This document shows positions 1 through 9,771 of a DNA stretch of 64,000 bases, in pieces. Numbering within the stretch: position 1 is the stretch's first letter; every line of letters starts with the position of its first letter. This DNA is from Bradyrhizobium erythrophlei (lineage in GTDB: Bacteria; Pseudomonadota; Alphaproteobacteria; Rhizobiales; Xanthobacteraceae), in assembly GCA_900129675.1 (NCBI GenBank), contig FSRD01000001.1:3957501-4021500 (forward strand), given 5' to 3'. The notes under the pieces are model-generated. The model was not told the DNA's origin. It did no database searches and saw only the letters and a list, made by a program, of their open reading frames with translations. A program made the translations under genes and the position numbers.

Positions 1-244
1 ACAGGTCGAGGTGATTGGGATTGCGCGCGACCACGGTGATCGGCGAGCCCAGCGCGGCGGCGCCGCCGGAGACGTTGAACCAGTTCGCCCAGCCGCTCGC
101 CGCATCCCACCAGGTGGAATAGATGCGGCCGTCGGTGCCGGTGACGAACAGGTCGAGATGGTTGGGATTGCGTGCGATCGCCGAAACCGGCGATCTCAAT
201 GCCGCTGCGCCGCCGGATACGTTGAACCATGAATGCCAGCTCAT
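1..244 (-). CDS. Beta-propeller repeat protein (PLL/DUF346-like), N-terminal part
   Basis: The gene runs off the left edge; 81 N-terminal residues are visible. The ATG at 244 has a GGAGG ribosome site at 250-254, and no signal peptide follows. The protein consists of tandem units of 49 residues (147 bp), each with WFNVSGGAAAL, then ARNPNHLDLFVTGTDGRIYS, then TWWDAASGWAN. One full unit and most of a second are seen. Such aromatic- and Asp-rich blades are typical of the Photorhabdus-lectin (PLL)/DUF346 beta-propellers, several of which bind sugars. The family link is by pattern only. A carbohydrate- or surface-binding role is inference. The unseen part probably carries more blades. Confidence 0.7.
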   Translation of the reverse strand, partial: MSWHSWFNVSGGAAALRSPVSAIARNPNHLDLFVTGTDGRIYSTWWDAASGWANWFNVSGGAAALGSPITVVARNPNHLDL

Positions 245-768
245 GCACGCCTCCCTTTGTCAGAGCAAATGATCGGAGAGGATGCTAGCACAACACAATC
301 TCAAAGCGAGTGAACTGCCTCACAGCGCGCGACGCCATGGCTTGTCACGTCAACAACGTTGCCGTATCGCGGATACTATCGAGAGATACGTGCAATTATC
401 CGATCATTCGCGCTATCCGATATGCAATTACAGGTAGATTGTACGTAAATCGCCCTTGAGATGGAAAATTGCCGGGCAACGGCGGGGTTTTCGTCCGACA
501 TTTTCGTGAAGCGCGCCGGGGCCGCAGCGCGCGGATGCAAATGTGGCTACGAGGGTGCGCTGATTTGTCTCGCCGTATCGCGGCACGCGTTCGATGCGGA
601 AGGCCGGCGAGCTTGATCTCACCAGCCTTGTCCCGCGCTGCGGAATCAACGGGGCGCGCTTTGCATCGGCCCGTTGGCTCATCCGCGCTACGCTTGCTAG
701 TGTCGGCCAAGCGCGATTCGATCCGTGTCGCACCGCATGCTCGCAACAATCCCCGGGAGACCTGAGCC
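245..768. other. Intergenic region, no convincing gene
   Basis: About 520 bp lie between two divergently transcribed genes. The open frames here (for example 396-788 on the minus strand) are Arg/Ser-rich, have no ribosome site and resemble no family I know. The stretch at 250-430 is less GC-rich and may hold the divergent promoters. No clear terminator or RNA is seen. Confidence 0.5.
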
Positions 769-1203
769 ATGAAGATGTCATCCGCCATTCGTGCTGCGCT
801 GGTCGCGCTGACGGCGTTCGCCGGCCTGTCCTCCGCCGCCGACGCCGACGATGGCTTCGTGTCGCTGACGATCTACAAGGCCGGATGGATCATCGGCGGC
901 TCGGGCGGCGGCGGCGTGCTGAATTTTCGCGGCCGGAGCTATGGGCTGTCCGCCGGCGGCCTGGACTACGGCCTGGTGTTCGGCGGTTCCAGGACGGTGC
1001 TGCGCGGCCGGGTCAGCAACATCTACCGGCCGTCGGATGTCGCCGGCGTCTATGGCGCGGCGGGCGCGGGGCTCGCGGTCGGCCGCGGCGCCCGCGCGAT
1101 CGTGCTGACCAACCAGAAGGGCGCGGTGCTGGAACTGACCGGCCAGCAGGTCGGCCTGATGGCCAACGCGGATCTGAGCGGCCTCGCGATCACGATGAAG
1201 TAG
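769..1203 (+). CDS. Exported glycine-rich protein of unknown function
   Basis: A protein of 144 residues with a signal peptide (basic start, hydrophobic core at residues 8-20, then SSAADA as the likely cleavage region). The mature part is almost all small beta-prone residues with many glycines (GWIIGGSGGGGVLNF, GLVFGG, VYGAAGAGLAVG). This recalls the DUF1134/EipA-type periplasmic fold or SYLF-like beta sheets. A Met two codons downstream (775) is an alternative start; a GGGAG ribosome site precedes both. It stands alone between repeat-rich spacers. I do not recognise a specific function; location in the periplasm or envelope is the only supported inference. Confidence 0.6.
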   Translation: MKMSSAIRAALVALTAFAGLSSAADADDGFVSLTIYKAGWIIGGSGGGGVLNFRGRSYGLSAGGLDYGLVFGGSRTVLRGRVSNIYRPSDVAGVYGAAGAGLAVGRGARAIVLTNQKGAVLELTGQQVGLMANADLSGLAITMK

Positions 1204-1260
1204 CTGGGGGGCGGTGTCCTCAGCAAAACGGAGACGGATTTGAGGGCGCTGCTCTCTCCG

Positions 1261-1350
1261 CGTCATTGCGAGCGAAGCGAAGCAATCCATCTATCAGCTC
1301 GCTCGCTGAAGCATGGATTGCTTCGTCGCTTCCGCTCCTCGCAATGACGT
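1261..1350. repeat. Palindromic intergenic repeat (CATTGCGAG type)
   Basis: The left arm begins CGTCATTGCGAGCGAAGCGA and the right arm ends CTCCTCGCAATGACG. Each inner end carries GCAATCCAT or its complement, so the unit can fold into a long hairpin. Related copies are at 5894-5981, 14096-14229 and 14638-14819. Confidence 0.85.
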
Positions 1351-1379
1351 GGCGAGATTTTCGATTCAATTGTCAAACA

Positions 1380-1795
1380 GCGAACGGACGTGAGCACGCA
1401 TTCTCGCGGCGCGATCCGCCCGAGCTTTGCGTCACGTTCCACCCTCGTAAAGCGCAGAGGGCGCAGGGAAGACCGGGTGCGCGCTGCACCCGCGGTCTCG
1501 TGTGCAAGCTGCACAAAAGAAAACGCACACGAGCATACAGGTTCAGCGGAAACACTCCGGCCTTCCCCGCGCAATGGTTTTACGGCTTACTTCGCGCTCT
1601 TGTGTCCGGCTTGTTTGCCACCGTCGCTCCTGAGAAGCTTGCTTCTCACGAACTTGACGCCAGCATCGGGGCGCCAGGACCACACGACTTCGCCGTCCGC
1701 ACTGCGCGCGCTCGTCTGCCGCGCGCCTTGCGTCCACCGCATCTCACCGCAACGTTCGTGACGATCGCGACCCGCCCCTCATTCGGATGAGACGC
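1380..1795 (+). repeat. Dispersed intergenic repeat, copy 1
   Basis: This is noncoding repeat DNA, although several frames are open through it. Two blocks (1653-1695 and 1731-1793) recur in inverted orientation at 42097-42137 and 41941-42004. A shared core is GCCAGGACCACACG. Open frames across such units (rich in Arg, Ser and Pro) are commonly annotated as hypothetical proteins. The lack of a ribosome site, the disagreement in frame between copies and the homology at DNA rather than protein level argue against a gene. Confidence 0.75.
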
Positions 1796-1943
1796 GCGGA
1801 GTCAAACCACTGATTTGCCCGACGGTGAAAGCGAAATATTTTTTGCGGAAGGGCTGGACAGGATTTTGCTGATTTGCCCGTCGCGTTGTTTTGTCGCACG
1901 CCGCAGCTTCATTTTTTCCTTTGCGCGTGAAGCGAAGCAGCTT

Positions 1944-2034
1944 CGTAGGGTGGGCAAAGCGAAAGCGTGCCCACCATTGCAAGCGGAGGAAAACATGGTG
2001 GGCACGGCGCAAGCGCGCCTTTGCCGACCCTACT
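1944..2034. repeat. Palindromic repeat with GTAGGGTGGGCAAAG arms
   Basis: The left arm has GTAGGGTGGGCAAAGCG followed by GTGCCCACCAT. The right arm has ATGGTGGGCAC followed by CTTTGCCGACCCTAC, so the two halves are mutually inverted. A shortened relative lies near 2358-2425. It occupies the spacer before the DUF6429 gene. Confidence 0.75.
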
Positions 2035-2117
2035 GACTCGGGCTTGCTCGAACCGATTGCGCATCGCGCGATCCTGAATAGGATGGCGTGAGGCAGACTA
2101 ACGGCATGAGGTTCGCG

Positions 2118-2342
2118 ATGCCCCTCAACACCGACAAGATCGACGACGCAGCGCTGGCGCTGCTCTATCTGACCCTGCACGACGAATGCAGAGCATGGAA
2201 AGGCTTCGATTGGGGCGTGCTCGGCCGTCTGCACGACAAGGGCATGATCCACGATCCCGTCGGCAAAGTGAAATCGGTGGTCTTCACGCCGGAGGGGCTG
2301 GAGCGGGCGAAGGAATTGTTCGAGACGATGTTCAAGAAGTGA
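2118..2342 (+). CDS. DUF6429 family small protein
   Basis: A protein of 74 residues starting MPLNTDKIDDAALALLYLTL and containing KGFDWGVLGRLHDKGMI and VVFTPEGLERAKELF. This pattern matches the DUF6429 family of small winged-helix-like proteins, which are common in rhizobia and often near mobile DNA. I chose the ATG at 2118 because a GAGG site lies about six bases upstream and because family members usually begin MPLN; starts at 2106 or 2088 are less likely. It is isolated between repeat-rich spacers. Function is unknown; the helix-turn-helix-like arrangement only hints at nucleic acid binding. Confidence 0.75.
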   Translation: MPLNTDKIDDAALALLYLTLHDECRAWKGFDWGVLGRLHDKGMIHDPVGKVKSVVFTPEGLERAKELFETMFKK

Positions 2343-2448
2343 GGCGCGTCCGTAGGTTCGTAGGGTGGGTAGAGCCAACGGGTCGCGCGAATGCGCGCCC
2401 GATGATAAACTCCGCGAAACCCACGGTTTTTCTCGCCCGCGCTCAACT

Positions 2449-2573
2449 CGTCATGCGCGGGCTTGACCCGCGCATCCATCAAACACGAAGATGCGCTTCG
2501 CGCGATGGATTGCCGGGCATAGGCGAGCGGAAGCGACGCCGTCCTTAAGGACGGCTATGTCCGGCAACGACGG
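2449..2573. repeat. Composite palindromic repeat (CGTCATGCGCGGGCTTG type)
   Basis: It begins CGTCATGCGCGGGCTTGACC and includes a module CATAGGCGAGCGGAAGCGAC followed by GCCGTCCTTAAGGACGG. The same module occurs at 23013-23055 and, inverted and doubled, at 8948-9022. It lies between convergent genes. Confidence 0.8.
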
Positions 2574-2578
2574 CTTTC

Positions 2579-2965
2579 CTACGCCTTCAGCGACGCCACG
2601 CCCTCAATCTCGATCAGCATCTTCGGATCGGGCAGCGCCTGCACCACGCAGGTGGTGCGGGCGGGATAAGGTGGCGGCCCGAACGCGCCGGCATACAGCG
2701 CATTCATCGCCGCGACGTCGGACGCGCGCGTCAGCAGCACGTTGACCTTGACCAGATCATGAACGGTCGCGCCAGCCTCGTCGAGCACGCGCTTGATGTT
2801 GGTGACGATGTTGGCGAACTGGGCTTCGAAGCTGTCGGGGAGGACGCGGTTTTCGTCAAAGCCGGGGATGCCGGAGATGAACAGCAGGTCGCCAACGCGG
2901 GTGGCAAAGGAGAGGGGTGGGGCCTTGACGCCGGGTGGGGGAGGGAAGTGCTGGATGGGGGGCAT
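2579..2965 (-). CDS. RidA/YjgF family enamine/imine deaminase-like protein
   Basis: A protein of 128 residues of the RidA/YjgF/UK114 family. Family members hydrolyse reactive enamine/imine intermediates released by PLP enzymes and form trimers in the cytoplasm. The C-terminal signature is clear: ARTTCVVQALPDPKMLIEIE, with the Arg that binds substrate carboxylate in active members. An earlier block, GDLLFISGIPGFDENRVL, is the usual N-terminal strand pair. I place the start at 2965 (MPPIQHF), which leaves two bases to the upstream stop; the in-frame Met at 2992 would overlap the upstream gene. It is a RidA subgroup with a proline-rich start, so deaminase activity is likely but not certain. Confidence 0.85.
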   Translation of the reverse strand: MPPIQHFPPPPGVKAPPLSFATRVGDLLFISGIPGFDENRVLPDSFEAQFANIVTNIKRVLDEAGATVHDLVKVNVLLTRASDVAAMNALYAGAFGPPPYPARTTCVVQALPDPKMLIEIEGVASLKA

Positions 2966-2967
2966 CG

Positions 2968-3945
2968 TTATGTTCTTTCTAGTATCTGCCATTTCGCTAG
3001 TACGAGAGAGTTATTGTTCCACCATCCCTGCAACCGGATTGCGGCTTCGAGCGCCTCAACAATATCATCCCACTGATCCTGAAAGGGTCGTTGTGTATCA
3101 AGACGCGGAGTATCAATCACAATGCCGAGAGAGCGTCCGGCTGGACGCAAATAGCCTCCAATATCTGCCAAATCGCCCGGTATGGGAAGTCGCTTAGCGA
3201 GATGCGCCAAGCCGTTCATCATTATCTTGACCGACGCAGACGGTGCCCCGCTATCCCAACACTGTAGCGACATTTTTGGTTGTCTAATGGCCGGGTGCGA
3301 ATGCAGCGAACGTGTGGTGTCAAAATATACCGTCCGAGAGTCGGCGGGTCTGATGCCGCTCGGATTTGGATCCCGCTTCATGAAGAGGTCTGGATAATGT
3401 TCTGTGACCAATTTGCGAACTGAGGTGAAAAAGCTGATAGCGCCAGTATTCGGTATTGGCTCATAAGGTGCTTCTGCTTATCTTATCGCAGTTTCAATCA
3501 GTGCTGCGTCCGCAGCGCTTATCTCCTCGCGCAGGCTTTCGTACGTAACACAGCGGTCGAACATATCTGCCAGGCGGCTACTCTTGATATAGTTCTCGGG
3601 AGCTAGAAGGACGGAATAAGCTTCGACTCCTCTTTCGCGATATGTGGCAACTGTTCGTTGATATCGCTGTGGCTGGCCGTGTCCATCTAAGGTTACGCTA
3701 TAGCCAGCATCGATCTTATTTTCGATTAGTACTAAGAGGCCGCAAGGATATCTAATTGAAATGTCGATCGAACCGGTGCTCCCCACGTGGCGTCGCTGGC
3801 CTTCTACCAGCGCTGCGTCGTCAACCGATCTTCCCGTCACGGTTCTTATGAAGCTTTTTGCAAAGCTCGAATTGTCTCTAAATAAGCGCAAGAAGGCCGC
3901 GTCTGTGTCGCGCTCGTAGACGCGGCCTTCGCTGGGCGATATCAT
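2968..3945 (-). pseudogene. PD-(D/E)XK nuclease superfamily gene with internal stop
   Basis: One reading frame from 3945 to 2968 is interrupted only by a TAA at 3480-3478. Before the stop are 155 residues with IDISI, LLVLIENKID (the Asp...Glu-x-Lys core of PD-(D/E)XK nucleases) and GQPQRYQ. After the stop the same frame continues without a break as AEAPYEPIPNTGAISFFTSV and onward to the true end. A single base change (for example from AAA or CAA) would restore about 325 residues. The base composition is visibly less GC-rich than its neighbours, suggesting acquisition by transfer. The ATG at 3945 is preferred over a GTG at 3963 overlapping the thiC stop. A truncated active N-terminal domain cannot be excluded. 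Confidence 0.75.
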
Positions 3946-3959
3946 CGAGCGGGCCGCCC

Positions 3960-5858
<1,899 letters not shown>

Positions 5859-5893
5859 GGTGTATCCTCCGGTTTAATTCTGTCGATTGTTTT

Positions 5894-5981
5894 CGTCATT
5901 GCGAGGAGCGAAGCGACGAAGCAATCCATTGTCACCGACTGCGCGGTGCCGATGGATTGCTTCGCTTCGCTCGCAATGACG
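5894..5981. repeat. Palindromic repeat (CATTGCGAG type) between thiE and thiC
   Basis: The arms CGTCATTGCGAGGAGCGAAG and CGCTTCGCTCGCAATGACG face each other, each ending inward in GCAATCCAT or its complement. It is inserted in the spacer of the thi operon and could form a strong mRNA hairpin between the two cistrons. Confidence 0.85.
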
Positions 5982-6004
5982 GCTGTGATAGTTTCGCAAA
6001 TTCC

Positions 6005-6613
6005 TCACGCGGCCTCCGCGTTTTGGCCGAGCCAGGCGCGCACGCGGGCATCGGGGTCTGCGTTCTGGGTGACGTCGCTGACGACGGCGATCGAGTCGGC
6101 GCCGGCGGCAAAAATCTCCGCGGCCTGTTCGAGCTTGATGCCGCCGATCGCGACCAGCGGGATGTTGCCGATGCGCTTCTTCCACTCAGTGATTTTCGGA
6201 ATGCCCTGCGGCGCAAAGCGCATCGATTTCAGCGTGGTCGGGAAGATCGGTCCGAGCGCGATGTAGTCGGGATTGGCGCGCAACGCGGTCGCCAGCTCTT
6301 CGTCATCATGGGTGGAGATGCCGAGCGTCAGCCCGGCTTTCCTGATCTCGCCGAGGTCGGCGCCGACCAGGTCTTCCTGGCCGAGATGCAGATGCTGCGC
6401 GCCGGCCACGATCGCCGCGCGCCAGTAATCATTGACCACGAGTTTGGTCGGGGTGCCCCTGGTCACGTCGAGCGCGTCGCTGACGATCTGCAGCGCTTGC
6501 CCGTCATCAAGTTCCTTGGCGCGCAGTTGAATGGTGCCGACGCCGAGCCGCGTCAGGCGTTCGACCCACGCCACGCTGTCGACGACGGGGTAGAATTTAT
6601 CAGGATACCGCAT
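6005..6613 (-). CDS. thiE: Thiamine phosphate synthase ThiE
   Basis: A protein of 202 residues that joins the pyrimidine pyrophosphate to the thiazole phosphate to give thiamin phosphate. The TIM-barrel motifs are in order: TIQLRAK (pyrophosphate and substrate), VVNDYW, HLGQEDL, GISTH, ALGPIFPT and VAIGGI. Its start overlaps the end of thiG by 14 bases, pointing to translational coupling. The length and all catalytic loops are normal. Confidence 0.96.
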   Translation of the reverse strand: MRYPDKFYPVVDSVAWVERLTRLGVGTIQLRAKELDDGQALQIVSDALDVTRGTPTKLVVNDYWRAAIVAGAQHLHLGQEDLVGADLGEIRKAGLTLGISTHDDEELATALRANPDYIALGPIFPTTLKSMRFAPQGIPKITEWKKRIGNIPLVAIGGIKLEQAAEIFAAGADSIAVVSDVTQNADPDARVRAWLGQNAEAA

Positions 6614-7382
6614 GCCAGAAGGGTGTCCCGATGACAGGGGTTGAAGGGGAGGCGAAGTCGCGGGCTTCCATCAGCCCGGCCTCGTAAGCGGTGCGGCCGG
6701 CCTCGACGCCGAGCCGGAATGCATTCGCCATTGCGACGGGGTCGGCGGCTTTGGCTATTGCGGTGTTGAGCAGCACGGCGTCGTAGCCGAGCTCCAGCGC
6801 GCGGGCCGCATGCGAGGGCGCGCCAAGGCCGGCGTCGACCACCAGCGTCACGTCGGGCAGGCGGTCGCGCATCAGTTTCAGCGCATCGGGGTTGATGACG
6901 CCCTTGGCGCTGCCGATCGGCGCGGCCCACGGCATCACCACCTTGCAGCCGGCATCGACCAGCCGCATCGCGACCGAAAGGTCCTCGGTGCAATAGGGGA
7001 ACACCTCAAAGCCGTCCTTGATCAGGATGGCGGCCGCCTCGACCAGGCCAACCACGTCGGGCTGCAGCGTGTCGTTGTCGGCGATCACTTCGAGCTTGAT
7101 CCAGGAGGTGCCGAACAATTCGCGCGCCAGCTTTGCGGTGGTCACCGCCTCGCGCACGCTGCGGCAGCCGGCGGTGTTCGGCAGCACCGCGACATCGAGT
7201 TCGCGGATCAGCGACCAGAACGCGTCGCCGGTCTTGCCGCCGGCGGCTTCCCGCCGCAGCGACACCGTGACGATGTTGGCGCCGGAGGCGCGGATGGCGC
7301 CTTGCATGATCGCCGGCGACGGATACAGCGCGCTGCCGATCAGCAGGCGGGAGGCGAAGGTTTTGCCGTAGAAGTTCAGCAT
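6600..7382 (-). CDS. thiG: Thiazole synthase ThiG
   Basis: A protein of 260 residues that condenses deoxyxylulose phosphate, dehydroglycine and ThiS thiocarboxylate into the thiazole phosphate. The chosen ATG at 7382 gives MLNFYGKTFASRLLIGSALY; an in-frame start at 7427 would extend into a repeat and is rejected. Family features are TVSLRRE, SWIKLEVIAD with the imine-forming lysine, PYCTEDL, VMPWAAPIGS and VDAGLGAPSHAA. It follows thiS after 181 bp filled with a repeat, and overlaps thiE. Confidence 0.96.
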   Translation of the reverse strand: MLNFYGKTFASRLLIGSALYPSPAIMQGAIRASGANIVTVSLRREAAGGKTGDAFWSLIRELDVAVLPNTAGCRSVREAVTTAKLARELFGTSWIKLEVIADNDTLQPDVVGLVEAAAILIKDGFEVFPYCTEDLSVAMRLVDAGCKVVMPWAAPIGSAKGVINPDALKLMRDRLPDVTLVVDAGLGAPSHAARALELGYDAVLLNTAIAKAADPVAMANAFRLGVEAGRTAYEAGLMEARDFASPSTPVIGTPFWHAVS

Positions 7383-7436
7383 GGTGTTAGAATCCTTGCT
7401 CGCCGCAAGCCGAGGCCGTCGTCCCACCCACAGCTT

Positions 7437-7543
7437 GTCATCCCCGCGAAAGCGGGGATCCAGTATCCCAGAGACCCCTCGATTGAGCCGAGAAGCCGCG
7501 GCGTACTAGGTCGCCCGGTCAAGCCGGGCGATGACAGTTGAAT
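7437..7543. repeat. Palindromic repeat between thiS and thiG
   Basis: Outer ends are TGTCATCCCCGCGAAAGCGG (itself a hairpin) and GCCCGGTCAAGCCGGGCGATGACAG (another hairpin). The inner segment GAAGCCGCGGCGTACT recurs at 42182-42200, next to the second copy of the dispersed repeat. It splits the thi operon. Confidence 0.8.
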
Positions 7544-7563
7544 GTGACGTGCGCACGTCATCC

Positions 7564-7761
7564 TCACCCTCCCTGCCGCGGCGTGATGATCTCGATCTCG
7601 TCGCCGGCCTTCAACGCCGTCTCGGCCCAGCGGCTCTTCGGCAGCACGTCGTAATTCACGGCGATCGCGAAATGCGTGCCTTCGTATTCGAGCTCGGAGA
7701 GCAGCGCGTCGACCCGCGACGCGTTGATCTCCCGCGCCTCGCCATTGACGATCACGCGCAT
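7564..7761 (-). CDS. thiS: Sulfur carrier protein ThiS
   Basis: A ubiquitin-fold protein of 65 residues that carries sulphur as a C-terminal thiocarboxylate to ThiG. It ends EIITPRQGG, with the required Gly-Gly. The N-terminal strand MRVIVNGEAREI and IAVNYDVLPKSRW fit the family. It overlaps the end of thiO by ten bases. No thiF adenylyltransferase is in the window, so activation must come from a gene elsewhere (MoeB/ThiF). Confidence 0.95.
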   Translation of the reverse strand: MRVIVNGEAREINASRVDALLSELEYEGTHFAIAVNYDVLPKSRWAETALKAGDEIEIITPRQGG

Positions 7762-8765
7762 TGCATCACCTCATTGTCGATTACGCCGCGCGCGACATAA
7801 CCCAGCGTCAGCTCCGCCAGCGCCGGCGCCAGCAGAAAGCCGTGGCGGTAGAGGCCGTTCACCGCGATCCTGTCATTGTCGATCGCAATGCGCGGCAGAT
7901 TGTCGGGAAACGCCGGCCGCAAGCCGGAGCCGAATTCGACGATCCGCGCCTCGGCAAACGCCGGATGCACCGCATAGGCGGCGCCCAAAAGCTCCAGCGC
8001 GGAGCGGACGCTGACGCCGGAATCTTCGGCCTCGATCGAGGTCGCGCCCAGCATGAAGCGGCCGTCGCCGCGCGGGATCACATACAACGGCCAGCGCGGA
8101 TGGATCAGCCGTACCGGACGCAACAGCTCGACCTCGGATGTCTCGACGATGATCATCTCGCCCTTGACGCCGCGCAATTCGGGCTGGGTGTCGCGCGCGG
8201 CGAGCCCGCGGCAATCGATCACGATGCCGTCGAGATCCCCGGCATCCGCGCCGCTGTTGAATTCGATCCGGCCGCCGGCGGCCGCGATCCGCGCGTGCAA
8301 TTGCGGCAACACAAGCCGCGGCTCGACATGGCCCTCACCGGCATAAAACAGCCCGTCGCGAAAGCGGCCTTCCAGCGACGGCTCGAGATCGCCGAGCGCG
8401 CGCGCATCGAGCCGCCGATGACCGCTGGTGAGCTTGGCAAAGCGCTCGAAATCGGCGCGGTCGCGCGCATGCGCCACCACCAGCGAGCCGTTGAACGGGG
8501 TTTGCGGAAGCTGCTCGCGCCAGAGGGCGAGCGAGCGGACGCCGAGCCGCGTGATCACGGGCTCCGAGGTTTCGGCCTCGCACCAGGGCGCCAGCATGCC
8601 GCCGGCCCAGTGGCTGGTGGATTCCGTCATGGCCGCGTCACTGCGCTCGTGCAAGGTTACGGCATGGCCGGCCTGCGCGAACAGCAGGGCTTGCCACGCG
8701 CCGGCAATGCCTGCGCCGATGATGGATACGGGGGAATCCCCCCCCGGCTTCGAACTCTGGTACAT
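7752..8765 (-). CDS. thiO: FAD-dependent glycine oxidase ThiO
   Basis: A protein of 337 residues of the DAO family. ThiO oxidises glycine to dehydroglycine for thiazole formation, the oxygen-dependent alternative to ThiH. The FAD site is at residues 14-42 (VSIIGAGIAG, ending at the Glu of LHERSD). Further marks are STSHWAGGMLAPWCE, GLRPAFPDN and NGLYRHGFLLAPALAEL, the usual C-terminal FAD/substrate loop. It is the first gene of the operon; its start is a few bases downstream of the TPP riboswitch, so initiation may be the regulated step. ThiO is well supported over other D-amino acid oxidases by the context. Confidence 0.94.
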   Translation of the reverse strand: MYQSSKPGGDSPVSIIGAGIAGAWQALLFAQAGHAVTLHERSDAAMTESTSHWAGGMLAPWCEAETSEPVITRLGVRSLALWREQLPQTPFNGSLVVAHARDRADFERFAKLTSGHRRLDARALGDLEPSLEGRFRDGLFYAGEGHVEPRLVLPQLHARIAAAGGRIEFNSGADAGDLDGIVIDCRGLAARDTQPELRGVKGEMIIVETSEVELLRPVRLIHPRWPLYVIPRGDGRFMLGATSIEAEDSGVSVRSALELLGAAYAVHPAFAEARIVEFGSGLRPAFPDNLPRIAIDNDRIAVNGLYRHGFLLAPALAELTLGYVARGVIDNEVMQCA

Positions 8766-8770
8766 CCCTG

Positions 8771-8878
8771 TCCCTTCGCCGGCATGACCCGGATCAGGTT
8801 CAAAGGGTCACCGCGGTCTCAAGGCCAAACCGGCCTAAAGCTTGCGGTATCTCAGCTCCTCATCGGAGCTCCCCTCGG
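8771..8878 (-). promoter_or_regulatory. TPP riboswitch (THI element) controlling thiOSGEC
   Basis: Read on the minus strand, the segment has GGGGAGCTCC at the start, the CTGAGAT core, the pyrophosphate helix ACCCTTTGAACCTGATCCGG and the closing TCATGCCGGCGAAGGGA. These are the conserved blocks of the thiamin pyrophosphate aptamer. An extra stem (GGCCGGTTTGGCC region) extends the P3 arm. The aptamer ends only about five bases before the thiO start codon, so control of translation initiation is more likely than a separate terminator. High TPP would shut down the operon. Confidence 0.95.
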
Positions 8879-8929
8879 AACACTGCCAATGTAAGCCGAT
8901 CGGCGGGGGTGTCAACGGACACTGTCTCG

Positions 8930-9022
8930 TCATGCACGGGGCTTTCGGCCGTCCGAAGGACGGCGTCGCTTCCGCTCGGCCATAGCCGTCCGAAGGACGG
9001 CGTCGCTTCCGCTCGCCTATGC
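8930..9022. repeat. Repeat with doubled GCCGTCCGAAGGACGG module
   Basis: The module GCCGTCCGAAGGACGG followed by CGTCGCTTCCGCTCG occurs twice, near 8950-8981 and 8986-9017. It is the inverted form of the module at 2510-2560 and 23013-23055. It fills the space between the riboswitch and the lytic transglycosylase stop. Confidence 0.75.
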
Positions 9023-9523
9023 CAGGTTATTGGGTTGGAACCTGCTGCGCGTTGGCGTCGACCGGGCTGTTCCGCGGTGCACCCGCGAGCACAGGTTCGG
9101 AACTCTTGCGCGTTCGTGCCGCTGGCGCTTTGCGGCGTAATAATAGCCGCTCGCATAATAATGCATGGCACGGCTATGGTCGCTACCGGCGGCGTGATAG
9201 GCGCCGGCAAGATACTTGATGCCGTAGATGAGATTGGTTTCGGGATCGCGCAGGCCTTCAGCCGTGCCCGTGTAGCCAAGGCTGCGGGCGGTCGCGAGCT
9301 TGATCTGCATCAGCCCGATGGTGCCGCCGCGGCCGACCAGCGCCGGCTGGTATCGGCTCTCGCGCACGATCACGCGATGCACCAAAGCCTCCGGAACGCC
9401 GTTAGCCTGGGCATGGGTCGCGACCAGCGTTTCATATTGCGCACGTTGCTGCGCCAGCGCATCCGCGCCGCACGACAGCGCGGCGATGGCGGCGAGCCAG
9501 GCGGAAGCCAGCAATCGTTTCAT
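9017..9523 (-). CDS. Lytic transglycosylase, SLT domain
   Basis: A protein of 168 residues with a signal peptide (MKRLLASAWLAAIAALSCG). The SLT domain shows the catalytic Glu in VHRVIVRESRYQP, then GTIGLMQIKLATARSLGYTG and NLIYGIKYLAGAY, ending with MHYYASGYYYA. Such enzymes cleave peptidoglycan glycan strands in the periplasm with formation of anhydromuramic ends. The ATG at 9523 is chosen for the signal peptide. The last 30 residues are Arg/Cys-rich and unlike the rest; the adjacent frame gives a more ordinary Ala/Pro/Gln tail, so a small frameshift near 9125 is possible. The domain itself is intact. Confidence 0.87.
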   Translation of the reverse strand: MKRLLASAWLAAIAALSCGADALAQQRAQYETLVATHAQANGVPEALVHRVIVRESRYQPALVGRGGTIGLMQIKLATARSLGYTGTAEGLRDPETNLIYGIKYLAGAYHAAGSDHSRAMHYYASGYYYAAKRQRHERARVPNLCSRVHRGTARSTPTRSRFQPNNLA

Positions 9524-9771
9524 CTGAAATGGTCTCGAACAGCCGGGATTTTCCGAGTTCCGCTTTTCACACCCCAATTGTTGCGACCACCGGGCGGTGA
9601 TGTGGCGAAATTCCGGCATCGAAGTTGAACTGAATCGTTAAATTCTTAACGACGGTTTGCCGCACGCCGCGACGACGGATTGTCGTGCAAATGATTCAAG
9701 AGAGGTCTAGGATTTGGCGTGACAGGCAGCAGACCTGTCTCATCCAAAAAAAATGCCTTGGGAGATGCGCC

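Noticed and set aside
594..1790. Open frame of 398 codons on the plus strand
   Set aside because: It crosses a better gene (769-1203) in another frame and then runs through dispersed repeat DNA; no ribosome site and no family signature.
8930..9022. CRISPR-like direct repeats
   Set aside because: Only two copies of an inverted-repeat module, with a short spacer and related copies elsewhere; it belongs to the dispersed palindromic family.
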